A stretch of DNA of 64,000 bases from Frankia casuarinae (GCF_000013345.1 NC_007777.1:62001-126000); one strand, 5' to 3'. Counted from the first letter of the stretch, positions 34,300 to 47,229 are shown. The notes: generated from the sequence alone by a model not told the origin. A program made the numbers and translations.

Positions 34300-34549
34300 A
34301 AATCCGTCTCCTCGACGTGTGCCGAGCACGTTGATTGCGGGCAGGAGCGATTGCAGCCAAGAAGGTAGCAACGCGCCGTTCGTCCCCGGCGGGCCGGGTC
34401 CGGCGTAGCGGAACTGTTGGGTCGAAGAGGGACGGAGGACGGGCGCGACCCCTTTGTCGATCATGGAGTTCTCGACACTTCATGTTCGACAGGGAAGGGG
34501 AATGGGCCCGGGACGCCCGCACCGGGCGGCGTTGGAAAGAGCTGCCGAA

Positions 34550-35083
34550 GCCTGGATCCAGGCTCACTGGCGGCCCTCGACGCCGCCCCACACCGCCCGA
34601 CATGGCGGGCGGGCCGGGTACGGCGCGTGCTCACGGTAGATGGAACGACGATGCGCCCCCAGCACGGCAGCCGCCACGTGCACCTGCCCGAAGGCCTCGC
34701 CCACGCCTGCGGCGTGCTCCTGACACAGGTCGACGTCGACGAGAAGACCAACGAAAATCCCTTTGTTCTCCGCGGTTTAGGCCAGATTCCTGACCTGACC
34801 GGCGTCCTGATCACTGCTTTCCCGGCCCCGCCCTCACACGCCCAGGCGGCAGGATCAAACGGCCACCAGCTCAACACACTGGAGCCCGGGGAACCGTGCC
34901 CGCAGAGCCTGGCAGATCTGCTCCGGCCTCCACCGTATGGCGAGGTGGTCCTGGATGAGGTCCCGCAGCTACGAGTTACGGATGATCTTGCTGGTGTCCG
35001 AGAAACGGGCCGCACCTCAGTTCACTCGCGTCAGCATTTCGTTGTCCGGTGCCGTGGACCAGTAGCACGGGAACGAGAACAGT
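34550..35083 (+). pseudogene. ISAs1-family transposase relic
   Basis: In one frame, residues read LDPGSLAALD...RVLTVDGTTMRPQ, HVHLPEGLAHACGVLLTQVDVDEKTNENPFVLRGLGQIPDLTGVLITA. These align in order with the ISAs1 DDE domain (AVDGKTLRG, HLxAALDHxTGxVLxQVxVDxKTNEI, LxxLDLxGxVITxDA). The N-terminal domain and the later catalytic motif (KxNQPTL) are missing or unrecognisable, and 34300-34550 holds nothing else. No ends or terminal repeats were found. It is an old, decayed insertion between the secreted-protein gene and pdxH. Confidence 0.6.
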
Positions 35084-35223
35084 AGTCACAGCTACAACGG
35101 AGAGCGCCCAGAAGGCAGGGTCTTCTCGATGCGAGGACGGGGCCCAGCCAGAGCCACCGGAGCCGGCACCTGTGGATTTGTGTACGCGCCCTCAGCCAAA
35201 GTTCTCCCAAGATCGGCGAGACT

Positions 35224-36060
35224 TCAAGGGGCGAGGCGTTCGACGACCCAGAGATCTTCGGCCGCGGTCGGGACGCCGCCGCCCGCATCGCCGCCGCCCG
35301 CATCGCCGACCCGGACACCGGTGGCGTCCGGGTCGGCGACGGCGAGGGAGTCCGTGCCGCCGCCGTCGGCCGGTACCGACACCCGCCGGTACCGCAGCCG
35401 GTCGTGCAGCCGGTCCGCGCGGCCCTGCCAGAACTCCACGGTGTCCGGCACGATGCGTAGCCCACCCCAGAACTCCGGTGTCGGCACCCGGGTGCCCTCG
35501 GGCCAACGGGCCGCGAGCTCGGCGGCGCGGTCGTCGAGCACCGTACGGGACTCGATGATCGTCGACTGGTGGCTGGCCCAGGCGCCGAGCTGCGAACCAT
35601 GCGGACGCGACTGGAAGTAGCGTTCCGTCTCGGCCCGGCTCACGCGCTCGATCGATCCGATGACGACGACTTGGCGCTCGAGGGCGTACCAGGGGAAGAC
35701 CAGCGAGCCGAAGGGGTTCTCGGTGGCCTCACGGCCCTTGCGCGAGGCGTAGTTCGTGTAGATCACGAAGCCCCGCTGGTCGAACCCCTTGAGCAGCACG
35801 GTCCTGGCACTGGGCCGCCCAGCGGCGGATGCCGTCGCGAACACGGCCGCGTTGGCCTCCGGAACGCCTACCCCGGGGGTGGCCGCGTCGATGAACCAGG
35901 CGGCGAACTGTTCGACCCAGGTCGGCGCGAGATGCTCCGGCTCCAGACGACCGGCGCGGTAGCCCTGGCGGAGCAGGGCGGGATCGGGGACGTCCAGATC
36001 GGGGACGTCCGGGTCCGGACCGCCCACCGGCGGCTCGTCGGCAGCGGAGGCTGGGGCCAC
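35224..36060 (-). CDS. pdxH: Pyridoxamine 5'-phosphate oxidase
   Basis: A 278-residue FMN enzyme that makes pyridoxal 5'-phosphate. Motifs: PNAxxVATAS-like [74 protein letters not shown], then [16 protein letters not shown] and [35 protein letters not shown]. Close to the C-terminus an insertion of about 30 residues ([20 protein letters not shown]...) precedes the conserved W-x-x-x-RLAP end. Start GTG 36060; the frame continues 5' without support. It lies 83 bp after the TIR gene on the same strand. Confidence 0.93.
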   Translation of the reverse strand: MAPASAADEPPVGGPDPDVPDLDVPDPALLRQGYRAGRLEPEHLAPTWVEQFAAWFIDAATPGVGVPEANAAVFATASAAGRPSARTVLLKGFDQRGFVIYTNYASRKGREATENPFGSLVFPWYALERQVVVIGSIERVSRAETERYFQSRPHGSQLGAWASHQSTIIESRTVLDDRAAELAARWPEGTRVPTPEFWGGLRIVPDTVEFWQGRADRLHDRLRYRRVSVPADGGGTDSLAVADPDATGVRVGDAGGGDAGGGVPTAAEDLWVVERLAP

Positions 36061-36143
36061 GCCCCGATCCTGCCAGGCAGGCCGCGCACCCCAGCGGGAC
36101 GGTCCCGAGAGTGATCCCGCCGGGCCAGGGTCCGTCGTCCTGG

Positions 36144-36539
36144 TCAGGAGAGCTCGGCCAGGATCTCGCGGACGCCGAGGTCCCAGCGAACCGTGAGGTC
36201 GGTGCACCGTCGGCCGGCCAGCCGATATGGCGCGTCGCCGCCCGACGACCCCGACAACAATGCTGGTAGCAGGGTGATACCGCGAGCGGCGAGATCATCG
36301 GCCAGCGCGGGCAGCCATTCCTGGACGATCCACGGCGTGTGGATTCCCAACGTTGAGTATCCGAGCACGAGAAAGTCGGCGACGGCGAGCGTCTCATTCA
36401 TGAACATGGACACGGTGTCGCCGATGCGTATCTCCCAACGGTCCAGGTGCACCGCGTGCCCCGCCGCGCCGATCGCCCGGCCCAACCGTTCGGCGGGTGC
36501 GATGTCCGCTGCGCGATGACTGATGAAGACGAACGCCAT
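36144..36539 (-). CDS. Stand-alone TIR-domain protein
   Basis: A 131-residue protein consisting only of a TIR domain: [81 protein letters not shown]. The WxxxE pattern (Trp70, Glu74) is where bacterial TIR NADases carry the catalytic Glu. The ATG follows GGGAGG closely. TIR proteins of this type occur in anti-phage systems as effectors, but no partner (Thoeris ThsA/SIR2, STING, nucleotide cyclase) is adjacent; the neighbours are pdxH and citrate synthase. Signalling or NAD cleavage is inferred from the fold. Confidence 0.75.
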   Translation of the reverse strand: MAFVFISHRAADIAPAERLGRAIGAAGHAVHLDRWEIRIGDTVSMFMNETLAVADFLVLGYSTLGIHTPWIVQEWLPALADDLAARGITLLPALLSGSSGGDAPYRLAGRRCTDLTVRWDLGVREILAELS

Positions 36540-36650
36540 GATCCTCCCGTCGTGTTCGCGCTGCGTGACTGCCGCCGGTCAGGCGTTCCAGGCACGAGGC
36601 CCGACCGTAGCGCGGAATGATCTCAGTTGACCAAACTTTCCATTCACGAC

Positions 36651-36716
36651 TTTCGGCATATTCGTATAAATAGTAATATGATAGATAAAACTGCTGTGAC
36701 TTACGTCATATTTTAT
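36651..36716. promoter_or_regulatory. AT-rich divergent promoter region with a CRP-like site
   Basis: A strongly AT-rich island between the TIR gene and citrate synthase 2, with several TATAAT-like hexamers (36665-36685). TGTGACTTACGTCATA at 36695-36710 resembles a CRP/FNR-family site (TGTGA-N6-TCACA, 8 of 10 arm positions). The long leader before citrate synthase carries three AGCACCGACGAAGC repeats (36841-36890). Confidence 0.45.
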
Positions 36717-36965
36717 GGGTTTCGCGTTGCCCGGTGCGTCGGTCTGTGCGCGGTCGGCCCCAGATAAGGGTTGGATGGAGCATCGCGGGGCACCTGCGCC
36801 CTGGCGCGCTGGGAGGCCTCACGGCAGGATCGGACGGAGCAGCACCGACGAAGCAGGCAGCACCGACGAAGCAGCACCGACGAAGCAGGACGCGGACGGG
36901 CCGCCGGCGGGACCATAGAGACAGAACCGGTGGGACCAAGAGACAGAAGCGGAGATCCGGACTCG

Positions 36966-39192
<2,227 letters not shown>

Positions 39193-39250
39193 GTGGTCGA
39201 GCACCTGTAGGCGCCGGGAACCGGCGGGAGCCGCCGGCCAACCACAAGGG

Positions 39251-39280
39251 CCGGGGCCGCGGGAGACGCCGCGGCCCCGG
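39251..39280. terminator. Bidirectional terminator between serC and gltA
   Basis: Perfect 12-bp stem CCGGGGCCGCGG / CCGCGGCCCCGG (39251-39262 and 39269-39280) with a GAGACG loop, midway between two convergent genes. Very stable; no U-tract, as usual for GC-rich actinobacteria. Confidence 0.85.
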
Positions 39281-39295
39281 TGGGGCCGCATCCGG

Positions 39296-40663
<1,368 letters not shown>

Positions 40664-40900
40664 GCCGGGCTCCTCTCGCTGTGGCGGTGCCGCAATGACG
40701 GCACTAGCCCAAGTCGGGGCGCGCGTCCGGGTACGGAGCGCTCACGCCGGTTCGCTGGCTCACATGGTTGTTCCCAAGTTTGGCCGTTCGTGCCTGCACA
40801 TGCCCGTGATCGGTGAGCTCCGTCCCACGTGTGCTACACCACCCCCGGTGGGACAGAGTCTCCCGTGGCTGCGCTCGGGGTTGGAATCACGCTTCGATGG

Positions 40901-41620
40901 TCACCGCGGCTCGCCCAACCGGGTGGACCGCTCCTCGCAGAGCGAGGAGCGGTCCTCGCCGCCGGCCTCGCCGCCGGTGGCTCGGAGCCAGGCGAGCACG
41001 GCCAGCACCCGACGGTTGTCGTCCGCGGAGGCCGGCATCCGCAGCTTTGTGAAGACGTTGGCTACGTGGTTCTCGACGGTCTTCGGCGCCAGATGGAGTT
41101 TGGCGCCGATGCCCTGGTTCGATCGTCCCTCGGCCATGTGCCGGAGCACGGCCCGCTCCCTGGCGGTGAGGCGTTCCAGTTCGTCGGCCCGCCGGCGATG
41201 GGCCAACAGGCCGGCGATGACCTCCTCGTCGACGACGAGCCGGCCGCTGACCACCCTGCGTAACGCGTCGTGCAGCGCGGTGATGTCGTCCACCCGGTCC
41301 TTGAGCAGATATCCGATGCCGCCGCCCCCGTCGCCCAGCAGCCGCAGCGCGTACGGCGTCTCGGCGTACGTGGACAGCACCAGGATGCCCATCGCGGGAT
41401 GGGCCGCACGTATCGTCTCGGCCGCTATCAGCCCCTCGTCGGTGAACGTCGGAGGCATCCGGATGTCCAGGATGACGGCGTCGGGCCGGTTGCCGGCGAG
41501 CTGGTCGATGATCTCGTCCGCAGTCCCGGCCTGCGCGACGACCTCGACTCCCGCGGCGGCCAGCAGCATGGCCAGCCCCTCGCGGAACAGGGCCGAGTCG
41601 TCCGCGACGGCTACCCGCAC
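40901..41620 (-). CDS. NarL/LuxR-family response regulator
   Basis: A 239-residue response regulator. Receiver: acidic pair at residues 7-8 (VAVADDSALFREGLAM), phospho-acceptor Asp52 in AVILDIRMPP and Lys in YLLKDRVDD. C-terminal LuxR-type helix-turn-helix: LTARERAVLRHMAEGRSNQGIGAKLHLAPKTVENHVANVFTKL. The GTG start overlaps the upstream histidine kinase by 10 bp, so this is its cognate partner. The last codons contain a perfect 12-bp hairpin (40926-40954) that may end transcription inside the gene. Confidence 0.93.
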   Translation of the reverse strand: MRVAVADDSALFREGLAMLLAAAGVEVVAQAGTADEIIDQLAGNRPDAVILDIRMPPTFTDEGLIAAETIRAAHPAMGILVLSTYAETPYALRLLGDGGGGIGYLLKDRVDDITALHDALRRVVSGRLVVDEEVIAGLLAHRRRADELERLTARERAVLRHMAEGRSNQGIGAKLHLAPKTVENHVANVFTKLRMPASADDNRRVLAVLAWLRATGGEAGGEDRSSLCEERSTRLGEPR

Positions 41621-43374
41621 GGGATGCTCGCAGTCAGCCGGGTGCCGCCGCCGGACGGGCTGACGATGCTCAGGTCGCCGCCGAGCGCACGTACCCGATC
41701 CGTGAGACCCGCGAGCCCGCCACCCTCGACCACGACGGCACCGCCCTTACCGTCATCGGTGACTTCGATCAGGATGCCGCCGTCCACGCACCGGACCGTC
41801 ACCCGGACCTGGGCCGCCCCGGCGTGTTTGACCGTGTTCGTCAGCGCCTCGCAGATCGTGTAGTAGGCGCCGGCCTCCAGGATCGGCTCGAACCGGACGG
41901 TCGGGATGTCGAACTCGACCTTGACGGGGAGGGGCTCGATCACCACCTCCAGGGCTGGGCGCAGCCCACCCTGACTCAGCATGGCCGGGTGGATTCCCCG
42001 GGCCAGACTGCGCAGGTCCTGGAGAGCATGATGCAGATCCTCGCGAGCGGCTTCGATGGCAGAGATCGTATCGGGGTCGGAGGTCTTTGTCCGGGCGAGT
42101 CCCAGTCTGGTGGCGAGGGCCAGCAGCCGTTGCTGGACGCCGTCGTGCAGATCGCGCTCGAGGCGGCGCCGTTCGATCAGGCCGGCCTCCACGATGCGGG
42201 CCCGGGAGGCGCGTACGGCGTCCAACTGCGCGGCCACGGCGGCGTGCAGCCGGGCGTTCTCCAGCGCCATGGCGCTGGCCTGCAGGGCGACCGTGACCAG
42301 GTCGCGGTTGCGCTCCTGGGCGGCGGTGGCGGAGATCAGCGCCAGTGGCGCGCCCGACGAGGTCGTCACCGGCACGAGCAGCCGGCCGGCTCCGGGGCGG
42401 GGCGGGGTGGCCGTGGCGCCGTCGGCGTCGACGTGCCGCCGCTCCTGCGGCATCCATAGGAAGAGCTCGGCGGAGTCGTCGTGCAGAGCCGTACGCAGGA
42501 TGTCCCGTACGGCCGGGACCGTCGGTGGCATCGGCAGCGTCGCCAGGATCTGGGCGATGCGGGCGCGGGCGAGCTGGCGGCGTACGCCTGCCGCGGCGAA
42601 GGCCAGGGGGATGGTCAGCAGCGCGAGCGCGATGAGGATGAAGGCCGGCGGGACGTAGGCTCCGCTGGGGTTGCAGACGAAGATGTTGACCGTGGCGGCG
42701 AGGGTGAACGCGACCAGCAGCGCGATGGCGACCGGTCCGAAGATCCGGCGGTCGAGCGCGGAGTAGCGGCGCAGCCGCACGCGGACGACCCAAAAAAAGG
42801 CCGCGGCCAGCACGAGGGTCAGGCTGTCGAGGACCCAGATGATCTCCTCGAAGGCATCCCGGTCGATCGGCGAGCCATACCACCAGACATTTCGGGAATA
42901 TCCGAACCAGGTCGGGTCGGAGATGCCGACCAGTCCCAGGTTTGCCACCGGGATGAGGAGGACGGCGCTCGCCAGCAGGGCGCGCTCGCGGTTGCTCTGC
43001 AGTCGCCCGACCGGATATCGCAGCGCGCCCCAGCCGAGACAGACCCAGAAATGCGTGTAGGCGAACGTGGAGATGAAAGCCGACGGACCCTCGTCCCACG
43101 CCACGGTCCAGGTCAGTGCCCACAGCAGACCACTGAAGATCATGGCTCCGGTGGCGCTGCCCAACGCGTCCTCACCGTTCAGCAGCACTCCGGTGAGGAC
43201 GAAGGTGAGCGCCACCGAGACGTTGATGCCCGCCGTCACCGGGTTGTCGGAGAATGCCGGCCACTGGCAGGCGACCGTTCCGGCCGTGGTGGCCACACCC
43301 CCGATGCCGAAGCACCATGAGCGGTGGCGGGCGGCGCAGGCGGCCAGCCGGCGGGGTACACGCGGATGAGGCAC
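41611..43374 (-). CDS. Membrane sensor histidine kinase (HisKA_3 / NarX type)
   Basis: A 587-residue two-component sensor. About ten helices fill residues 1-280 (for example VSVALTFVLTGVLLNG, FILIALALLTIPLAFAAAGV), followed by a GAF-like segment (PRPGAGRLLVPVTTSSGAPLALISATAA), then the HisKA_3 motif LIERRRLERDLHDGVQQRLLALATRLG with the phospho-His, and an HATPase domain (ICEALTNTVKHAGAAQVRVTV, GGAVVEGGGLAGLTDRVRALGGDLSI). GTG 43374. Operon with the NarL-type regulator. The signal is unknown. Confidence 0.92.
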   Translation of the reverse strand: MPHPRVPRRLAACAARHRSWCFGIGGVATTAGTVACQWPAFSDNPVTAGINVSVALTFVLTGVLLNGEDALGSATGAMIFSGLLWALTWTVAWDEGPSAFISTFAYTHFWVCLGWGALRYPVGRLQSNRERALLASAVLLIPVANLGLVGISDPTWFGYSRNVWWYGSPIDRDAFEEIIWVLDSLTLVLAAAFFWVVRVRLRRYSALDRRIFGPVAIALLVAFTLAATVNIFVCNPSGAYVPPAFILIALALLTIPLAFAAAGVRRQLARARIAQILATLPMPPTVPAVRDILRTALHDDSAELFLWMPQERRHVDADGATATPPRPGAGRLLVPVTTSSGAPLALISATAAQERNRDLVTVALQASAMALENARLHAAVAAQLDAVRASRARIVEAGLIERRRLERDLHDGVQQRLLALATRLGLARTKTSDPDTISAIEAAREDLHHALQDLRSLARGIHPAMLSQGGLRPALEVVIEPLPVKVEFDIPTVRFEPILEAGAYYTICEALTNTVKHAGAAQVRVTVRCVDGGILIEVTDDGKGGAVVVEGGGLAGLTDRVRALGGDLSIVSPSGGGTRLTASIPCG

Positions 43375-43748
43375 CTCAATCCACCGTATGTAGCCGGAAT
43401 CTCACCGAACAAGCGTCGCACATGGCGACCGGGGGTTTCGAGGGTTCCCCCCTAATCTCCCGGCGGCAACCCCCCGAAGAACTCTGGAGCTGCCCCCGAA
43501 GCCAGCGGTGGCATCGAAGGTGGAGGCTGGGAGAAACGGGTCGGTGTCCCTCGGGGACCGGGCCTTCGGGGCCGGGTCTTCGGGGTCGAGCCTTCGGGGT
43601 CGAGCCTTCGGGGCCGGAGCTCGCGAGAGGCCGCCTGTGGTGGTGGGTCGGCTGCCGCTGGGGGGTGGCCGGCCCACCTCCTGCTGTTTTCGGCGGTTCA
43701 CCAGAATGTCATTCGTTTCTGAGTGTCGCTAACGAGTACCGTCGTGAG
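43375..43748. other. 374-bp divergent intergenic region with 14-bp tandem repeat
   Basis: Lies between the kinase and MarR genes. Contains four 14-bp units (CTTCGGGGTCGAGC type, 43564-43619). Just before the MarR start, TCGTT (43712) - 13 nt - AACGA is a weak inverted repeat that might be an autoregulatory operator. No gene seen. Confidence 0.5.
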
Positions 43749-44180
43749 ATGGAGACCGAGACGGCACGTGAGGCCGAACTCGCGTCCGCGCTGCGCCTGT
43801 CGGTGATGCGGCTTTCCCGGCGCATGCGCCAGGAGCGGTCGAGCCGGCTCACCCCCACGCAGACCTCCGCGCTTGCCACGCTGGAGCGGCACGGCCCCAT
43901 GACGCTCGGGGAGATCGCCGCCCACGAGCGCGTCCAGCCGCCGTCGATGACCCGGGTGATCGCGCATCTGGCCGTCACCGGGCTCGTCGAGCGCCGGCCG
44001 CATCCCACCGACGGCCGTCAGGTGATCGCCGAGGTGACCGAGGCGGGTCGAGCCCTGCTCGAGGACGACCGTCGGCGCCGGGACGAATGGCTGACCGATC
44101 GGCTGGCCGAGCTCTCACTCGAGGAGATCGCCGCGCTGAACCGCGCCGCACCGATCCTGGACGCGCTTGCCGGCTCGTAG
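43749..44180 (+). CDS. MarR-family transcriptional regulator
   Basis: A 143-residue winged-helix repressor. The HTH is LTPTQTSALATLERHGPMTLGEIAAHERVQPPSMTRVIAHLAVTGLVERRPHPTDGRQVIAEVTEAGRALLEDD, a complete MarR signature including the DxRxxxxxLTxxG wing. ATG 43749; the open frame upstream runs through repeats and is not coding. Target genes unknown. It ends 36 bp before the convergent oxidoreductase stop. Confidence 0.93.
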   Translation: METETAREAELASALRLSVMRLSRRMRQERSSRLTPTQTSALATLERHGPMTLGEIAAHERVQPPSMTRVIAHLAVTGLVERRPHPTDGRQVIAEVTEAGRALLEDDRRRRDEWLTDRLAELSLEEIAALNRAAPILDALAGS

Positions 44181-44216
44181 GCTGCCCGCCGATCCGAGCA
44201 TCGTTCCGACCGCCGT

Positions 44217-45230
44217 TCAGAGCTCCACCCAACCGCCCTGCTGATGGGAGGTCTGCGCGGCGGCCATCAGGTGGTTCGCGGTGAGCAGGTCGTGGAAGGT
44301 GGCGCCGCGGACCAGCCGGGCGTCGTCGAGTTCGGTGGCACGCACCACGTCGTAGGTGGCCTCCATCAGCCCCGGCCGGGAGGTCGGTACGGTCGGCATC
44401 ATCAGATCCCGGATGCCGCTGCCGTCCTGGCGGCGGACCAGACGGCCCCGGACGACGATGCGTCCGGAGTCGCCGCATACCGTGAGGGTGGCTGTGCCGA
44501 GGTTCCCGCCCATCTGCTCGTTGATCAGGACCGTCGCGCCGCTCGCCGCCAGCAGGGCCAGCGTCACCGGTGCGTCCGGGGTGAGCGCCGGGGCGGGCAT
44601 CGCGGCCGGATCGGCGCAGACCGCGAGGATCTCGCCGCACCAGCGCATCGCCAGATCGATGATCTCGACTCGCCCGGCGGGCCCGTTCGGCGCGCCCACC
44701 ACGGTCATCTGGGTGAGCCGGCCCAGGGAGGGAACGGTCGCCGCGACGTGGGTGGCAGCCGGCCAGGCCCGCCCGTCGAGCGCGACCACGTGGGCGAGAT
44801 CACCCTCCTCGGCGAGGTCGGCGACCGCGCGCAGGGCCTCGGCCTCGACGGTCGCCGGCCCGGCCAGGAGCACGTGCAGGCCGATCTCGGCCGCTTGCCG
44901 GGCGACGATGTCGGAGGCGGGCGGCGGCATCTCCACGCAGACCGCCTCGATGTCGTCCGAGAGCAAGGTGAGCAGATCGGCGTACGCCCGTCGGACACCC
45001 GCCTCGGCGGCCCAGGCCAGGGACTCCAGCGGCTCCGGGGCGAGGAGACCGACGACGTCGACCCCGGCATCGCGCAGCACCTCGGCGGTAGTGCTGTCCG
45101 AGCCGTCGGTGACCAGGGCCATCGCGAGGGGCAGGTCCGGCTGCCGCCGACGCACGACGCGCCGCAGCTCCCGCCAGGCCTGAGAAAGGGCGGGATCGCG
45201 CGGCGGCACCAGATCGGGGAGCGTCGTCAC
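44217..45230 (-). CDS. Gfo/Idh/MocA-like oxidoreductase (divergent)
   Basis: A 337-residue protein with the outline of a Gfo/Idh/MocA dehydrogenase: an N-terminal Rossmann-like half (VDVVGLLAPEPLESLAWAAEAGVRRAYADLLTLLSDDIEAVCVEMPPPASDIVARQAAEIGLHVLLAGPATVEAEALRAVADLAEEG), then a C-terminal alpha/beta half ending in DARLVRGATFHDLLTANHLMAAAQTSHQQGGWVEL, typical of the family's last helix. The glycine-rich dinucleotide loop and the EKP lysine motif are absent, so catalytic activity is doubtful. GTG start with GGGGAG 12 nt upstream. Confidence 0.65.
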   Translation of the reverse strand: MTTLPDLVPPRDPALSQAWRELRRVVRRRQPDLPLAMALVTDGSDSTTAEVLRDAGVDVVGLLAPEPLESLAWAAEAGVRRAYADLLTLLSDDIEAVCVEMPPPASDIVARQAAEIGLHVLLAGPATVEAEALRAVADLAEEGDLAHVVALDGRAWPAATHVAATVPSLGRLTQMTVVGAPNGPAGRVEIIDLAMRWCGEILAVCADPAAMPAPALTPDAPVTLALLAASGATVLINEQMGGNLGTATLTVCGDSGRIVVRGRLVRRQDGSGIRDLMMPTVPTSRPGLMEATYDVVRATELDDARLVRGATFHDLLTANHLMAAAQTSHQQGGWVEL

Positions 45231-45419
45231 AGCATTGATAGTGCTCCCCGTCCGGTGGCGAGGGTCGCCGGTCAACCCGATTGTCGCCGAGAACCGATCG
45301 GAGGCCGAGCGCTCGCCATCCGAGCCCGGAGCAGGTCCGTGCCGCACTGTTCGTCTCGTCCCAGGGAGACTGTCGTCTCGTCCCAGGGAGAGGGAGCCTG
45401 TCGTTCCAGGGAGGTTGAG

Positions 45420-46103
45420 CTGGCAACCAGACTGTTCGTGGCGGCCGTCCCACCCCCCGAGGTCGCCGAGGCGCTGCTCGCGGCCGTGCGCAGGACGCGC
45501 GCCGCGGCGGCGGATCTGCGCTGGACCACGCCGGACCAGTGGCACGTCACGTTCGCCTTCCTCGGGCCGGTGCCGGACGACCGGCGCGCCGAGCTCGGCG
45601 TGAGACTGGCGCGGGTGGCACGCCGGCACGGCCCGTTCGCCGTCGAGACGGTCGGCGGCGGACGGTTCGGCGATCGGGTGCTGTGGACCGCGGTGCGGCA
45701 GCCACCGCCGGTGACCGCGGACGCATCCGTCGACGGCATTGCCGCGGCCGCCGCCGCGGCCGCCGGTGACGTGGCAGGCTCGCGAGCCAGCCCACGCCTG
45801 ACGGCGCTGGCGGTCGGGGTCCGGCGGGCCGCCGAGCGTGCCGGGGCGGCCCGCCGGAACACCCGTCCGTTGCGCGCACATCTGACACTCGCCCGGGTGC
45901 CGAACGGACGCGGGCGAGCACTGGAACCGCTCGTCGAGCTGTTGCGTGCCGATGTCCCACCGCTGCCCTGGAGCGTCGAGCGGCTCATCCTGATGAGCAG
46001 CTCGGGCGGCGGCGAGTCCGGATCATCCCCCACCTACCGGGCGGAGACGGTCTGGGACCTCGTCGGCGGTCAACCGTCGGTCGAGGGATCCGCCGGGCGG
46101 TAG
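45420..46103 (+). CDS. thpR: RNA 2',3'-cyclic phosphodiesterase
   Basis: A 2H-phosphoesterase of 227 residues. N-terminal RLFVAAVPPPEVAEAL, first His motif WHVTFAFLG (HxTxxFLG), second RAHLTLAR (HxTLAR): both catalytic His intact. Between them an Ala-rich insertion. No standard start codon lies at the expected position: GGGAGG is followed 5 nt later by CTG 45420, the next in-frame candidate being GTG 45435. Upstream a 22-bp tandem duplication (45351-45394) lies in the leader and may have displaced the original start. The 3' end overlaps the convergent regulator gene by 34 bp. Confidence 0.85.
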   Translation: MATRLFVAAVPPPEVAEALLAAVRRTRAAAADLRWTTPDQWHVTFAFLGPVPDDRRAELGVRLARVARRHGPFAVETVGGGRFGDRVLWTAVRQPPPVTADASVDGIAAAAAAAAGDVAGSRASPRLTALAVGVRRAAERAGAARRNTRPLRAHLTLARVPNGRGRALEPLVELLRADVPPLPWSVERLILMSSSGGGESGSSPTYRAETVWDLVGGQPSVEGSAGR

Positions 46104-46618
46104 CGGTAGCCCACGCGGCGGATGGTCTCGATGCGGTCCCGGTGCTCCGGGCCGAGCTTGCGCCGCAGCCGCGTCACCAGGACATCCACCGTGCGGATGT
46201 CGGGAGCCGACTCGTCGTCGACCTGATGGCCCCAGACCGAGCAGAGCAGTGCCTCCCGGCTGTACGCCTGCCCGGGATGGCGGACGAAGAAGTCCAGTAC
46301 CTCGAACTCCAGGTAGGTCAGCTGCAGGGTCCGGCCGTCAACGGTGGCGAGCCAGGCGGTGCGGTCGACCCACACCCCGCGCTGGGGCGGCGGCGCGATC
46401 TCCCACTGGCCGGTCCGGAGGCCGGCGTCGGGCGTGTGCGTGGGCGCCGTCGCGGGCAGGGACGGTCTCGGCAGGGACGGTCTCGGCCGGGACGGTCGTG
46501 GAAGGGACGCCGCCGGAACGGACGCCGCACGGGAGGGCGCGGTGTGGGGCGTCCGGTACGGGAGGACGGTCGTCTGCGGGGGCATTGCTGGCCTTTCGGT
46601 CAGGTTTCTCTCGGTCAC
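46070..46618 (-). CDS. Winged-helix (OmpR/PhoB-type) DNA-binding protein without receiver domain
   Basis: A 182-residue protein. The C-terminal 100 residues are a Trans_reg_C domain: VWVDRTAWLATVDGRTLQLTYLEFEVLDFFVRHPGQAYSREALLCSVWGHQ...RTVDVLVTRLRRKLGPEHRDRIETIRRVGYRYRP. No receiver precedes it; instead a Pro/Arg/Ser-rich N-terminus with three 15-bp repeats (46456-46500, RPSLP units). It may act as an orphan regulator. Start GTG 46618 or ATG 46585. Confidence 0.85.
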   Translation of the reverse strand: MTERNLTERPAMPPQTTVLPYRTPHTAPSRAASVPAASLPRPSRPRPSLPRPSLPATAPTHTPDAGLRTGQWEIAPPPQRGVWVDRTAWLATVDGRTLQLTYLEFEVLDFFVRHPGQAYSREALLCSVWGHQVDDESAPDIRTVDVLVTRLRRKLGPEHRDRIETIRRVGYRYRPADPSTDG

Positions 46619-47229
46619 CGAAGATCGGGTGGGCGGCGAGATGCCGTCGACGTGTCAGCGTTCTGGCCGGTGGGTCCGCCGGGTACGCGGCGCGGTGGCG
46701 CGAAGATGGTGGCGGTGTCTCTCACCGGCGGCGGCGGGGGAGGGCGGGGCCGATGTTGTTCGGGGGAGGTCGGCATGTGCAGCTACCAGCGATGACGCTG
46801 CCCGGTGGGGCTTTCCTGGCGATGCTTGCCGGTTCGCGCGAGACGAGGCAACGTCGGTTGACAGACGGTGGCGTGCCCTGGTGCGGCGTCCGGACCGACT
46901 GACGCTTCGTGAAGCGCCGTGCGGGAGGTAGGCGGCTGCCCGTCAGGCCGCCGGACAGGCGGCCGAGGCAACGCGGAGCAGATCAATGTGGCCCCGGGTG
47001 ACCAGGATCAGCCGCTTCAACACAAGAGCAACGGAAGCACACTGCTCCGGTGGTCGCCAAGCATTGAAAAGTATGACTTATCTCACCTCTTGGTCTTTCG
47101 GTGGAATCCGTGGTGCATGACGCCGGCCGTGGAGGTCCCGGGATATCCATCTTCCCGATGGAGAAGCGTGAATATACTCACGGACTGTTCCAGGAACCGC
47201 GGCCGGGGACGTCAGGAACAGGAGATGCC
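46619..47229. other. 611-bp intergenic region
   Basis: No supported gene. Several frames are open but have no ribosome sites or recognisable products. AT-rich patch at 47060-47090 may be the promoter for the sulfotransferase gene. Confidence 0.45.

Noticed and set aside
34300-34550. c-di-AMP (ydaO) riboswitch before the secreted protein/transpeptidase operon
   Set aside because: Such genes often have one, but the conserved core elements are not visible here.
36144-36965. Thoeris-type TIR defence system
   Set aside because: No SIR2/ThsA-like partner gene or other defence gene lies near the TIR gene.
44244-45419. A 619-residue extended version of the RNA cyclic phosphodiesterase
   Set aside because: The extension is antisense to the Gfo/Idh-like gene and is low complexity; the family starts at RLFVAAVPP.
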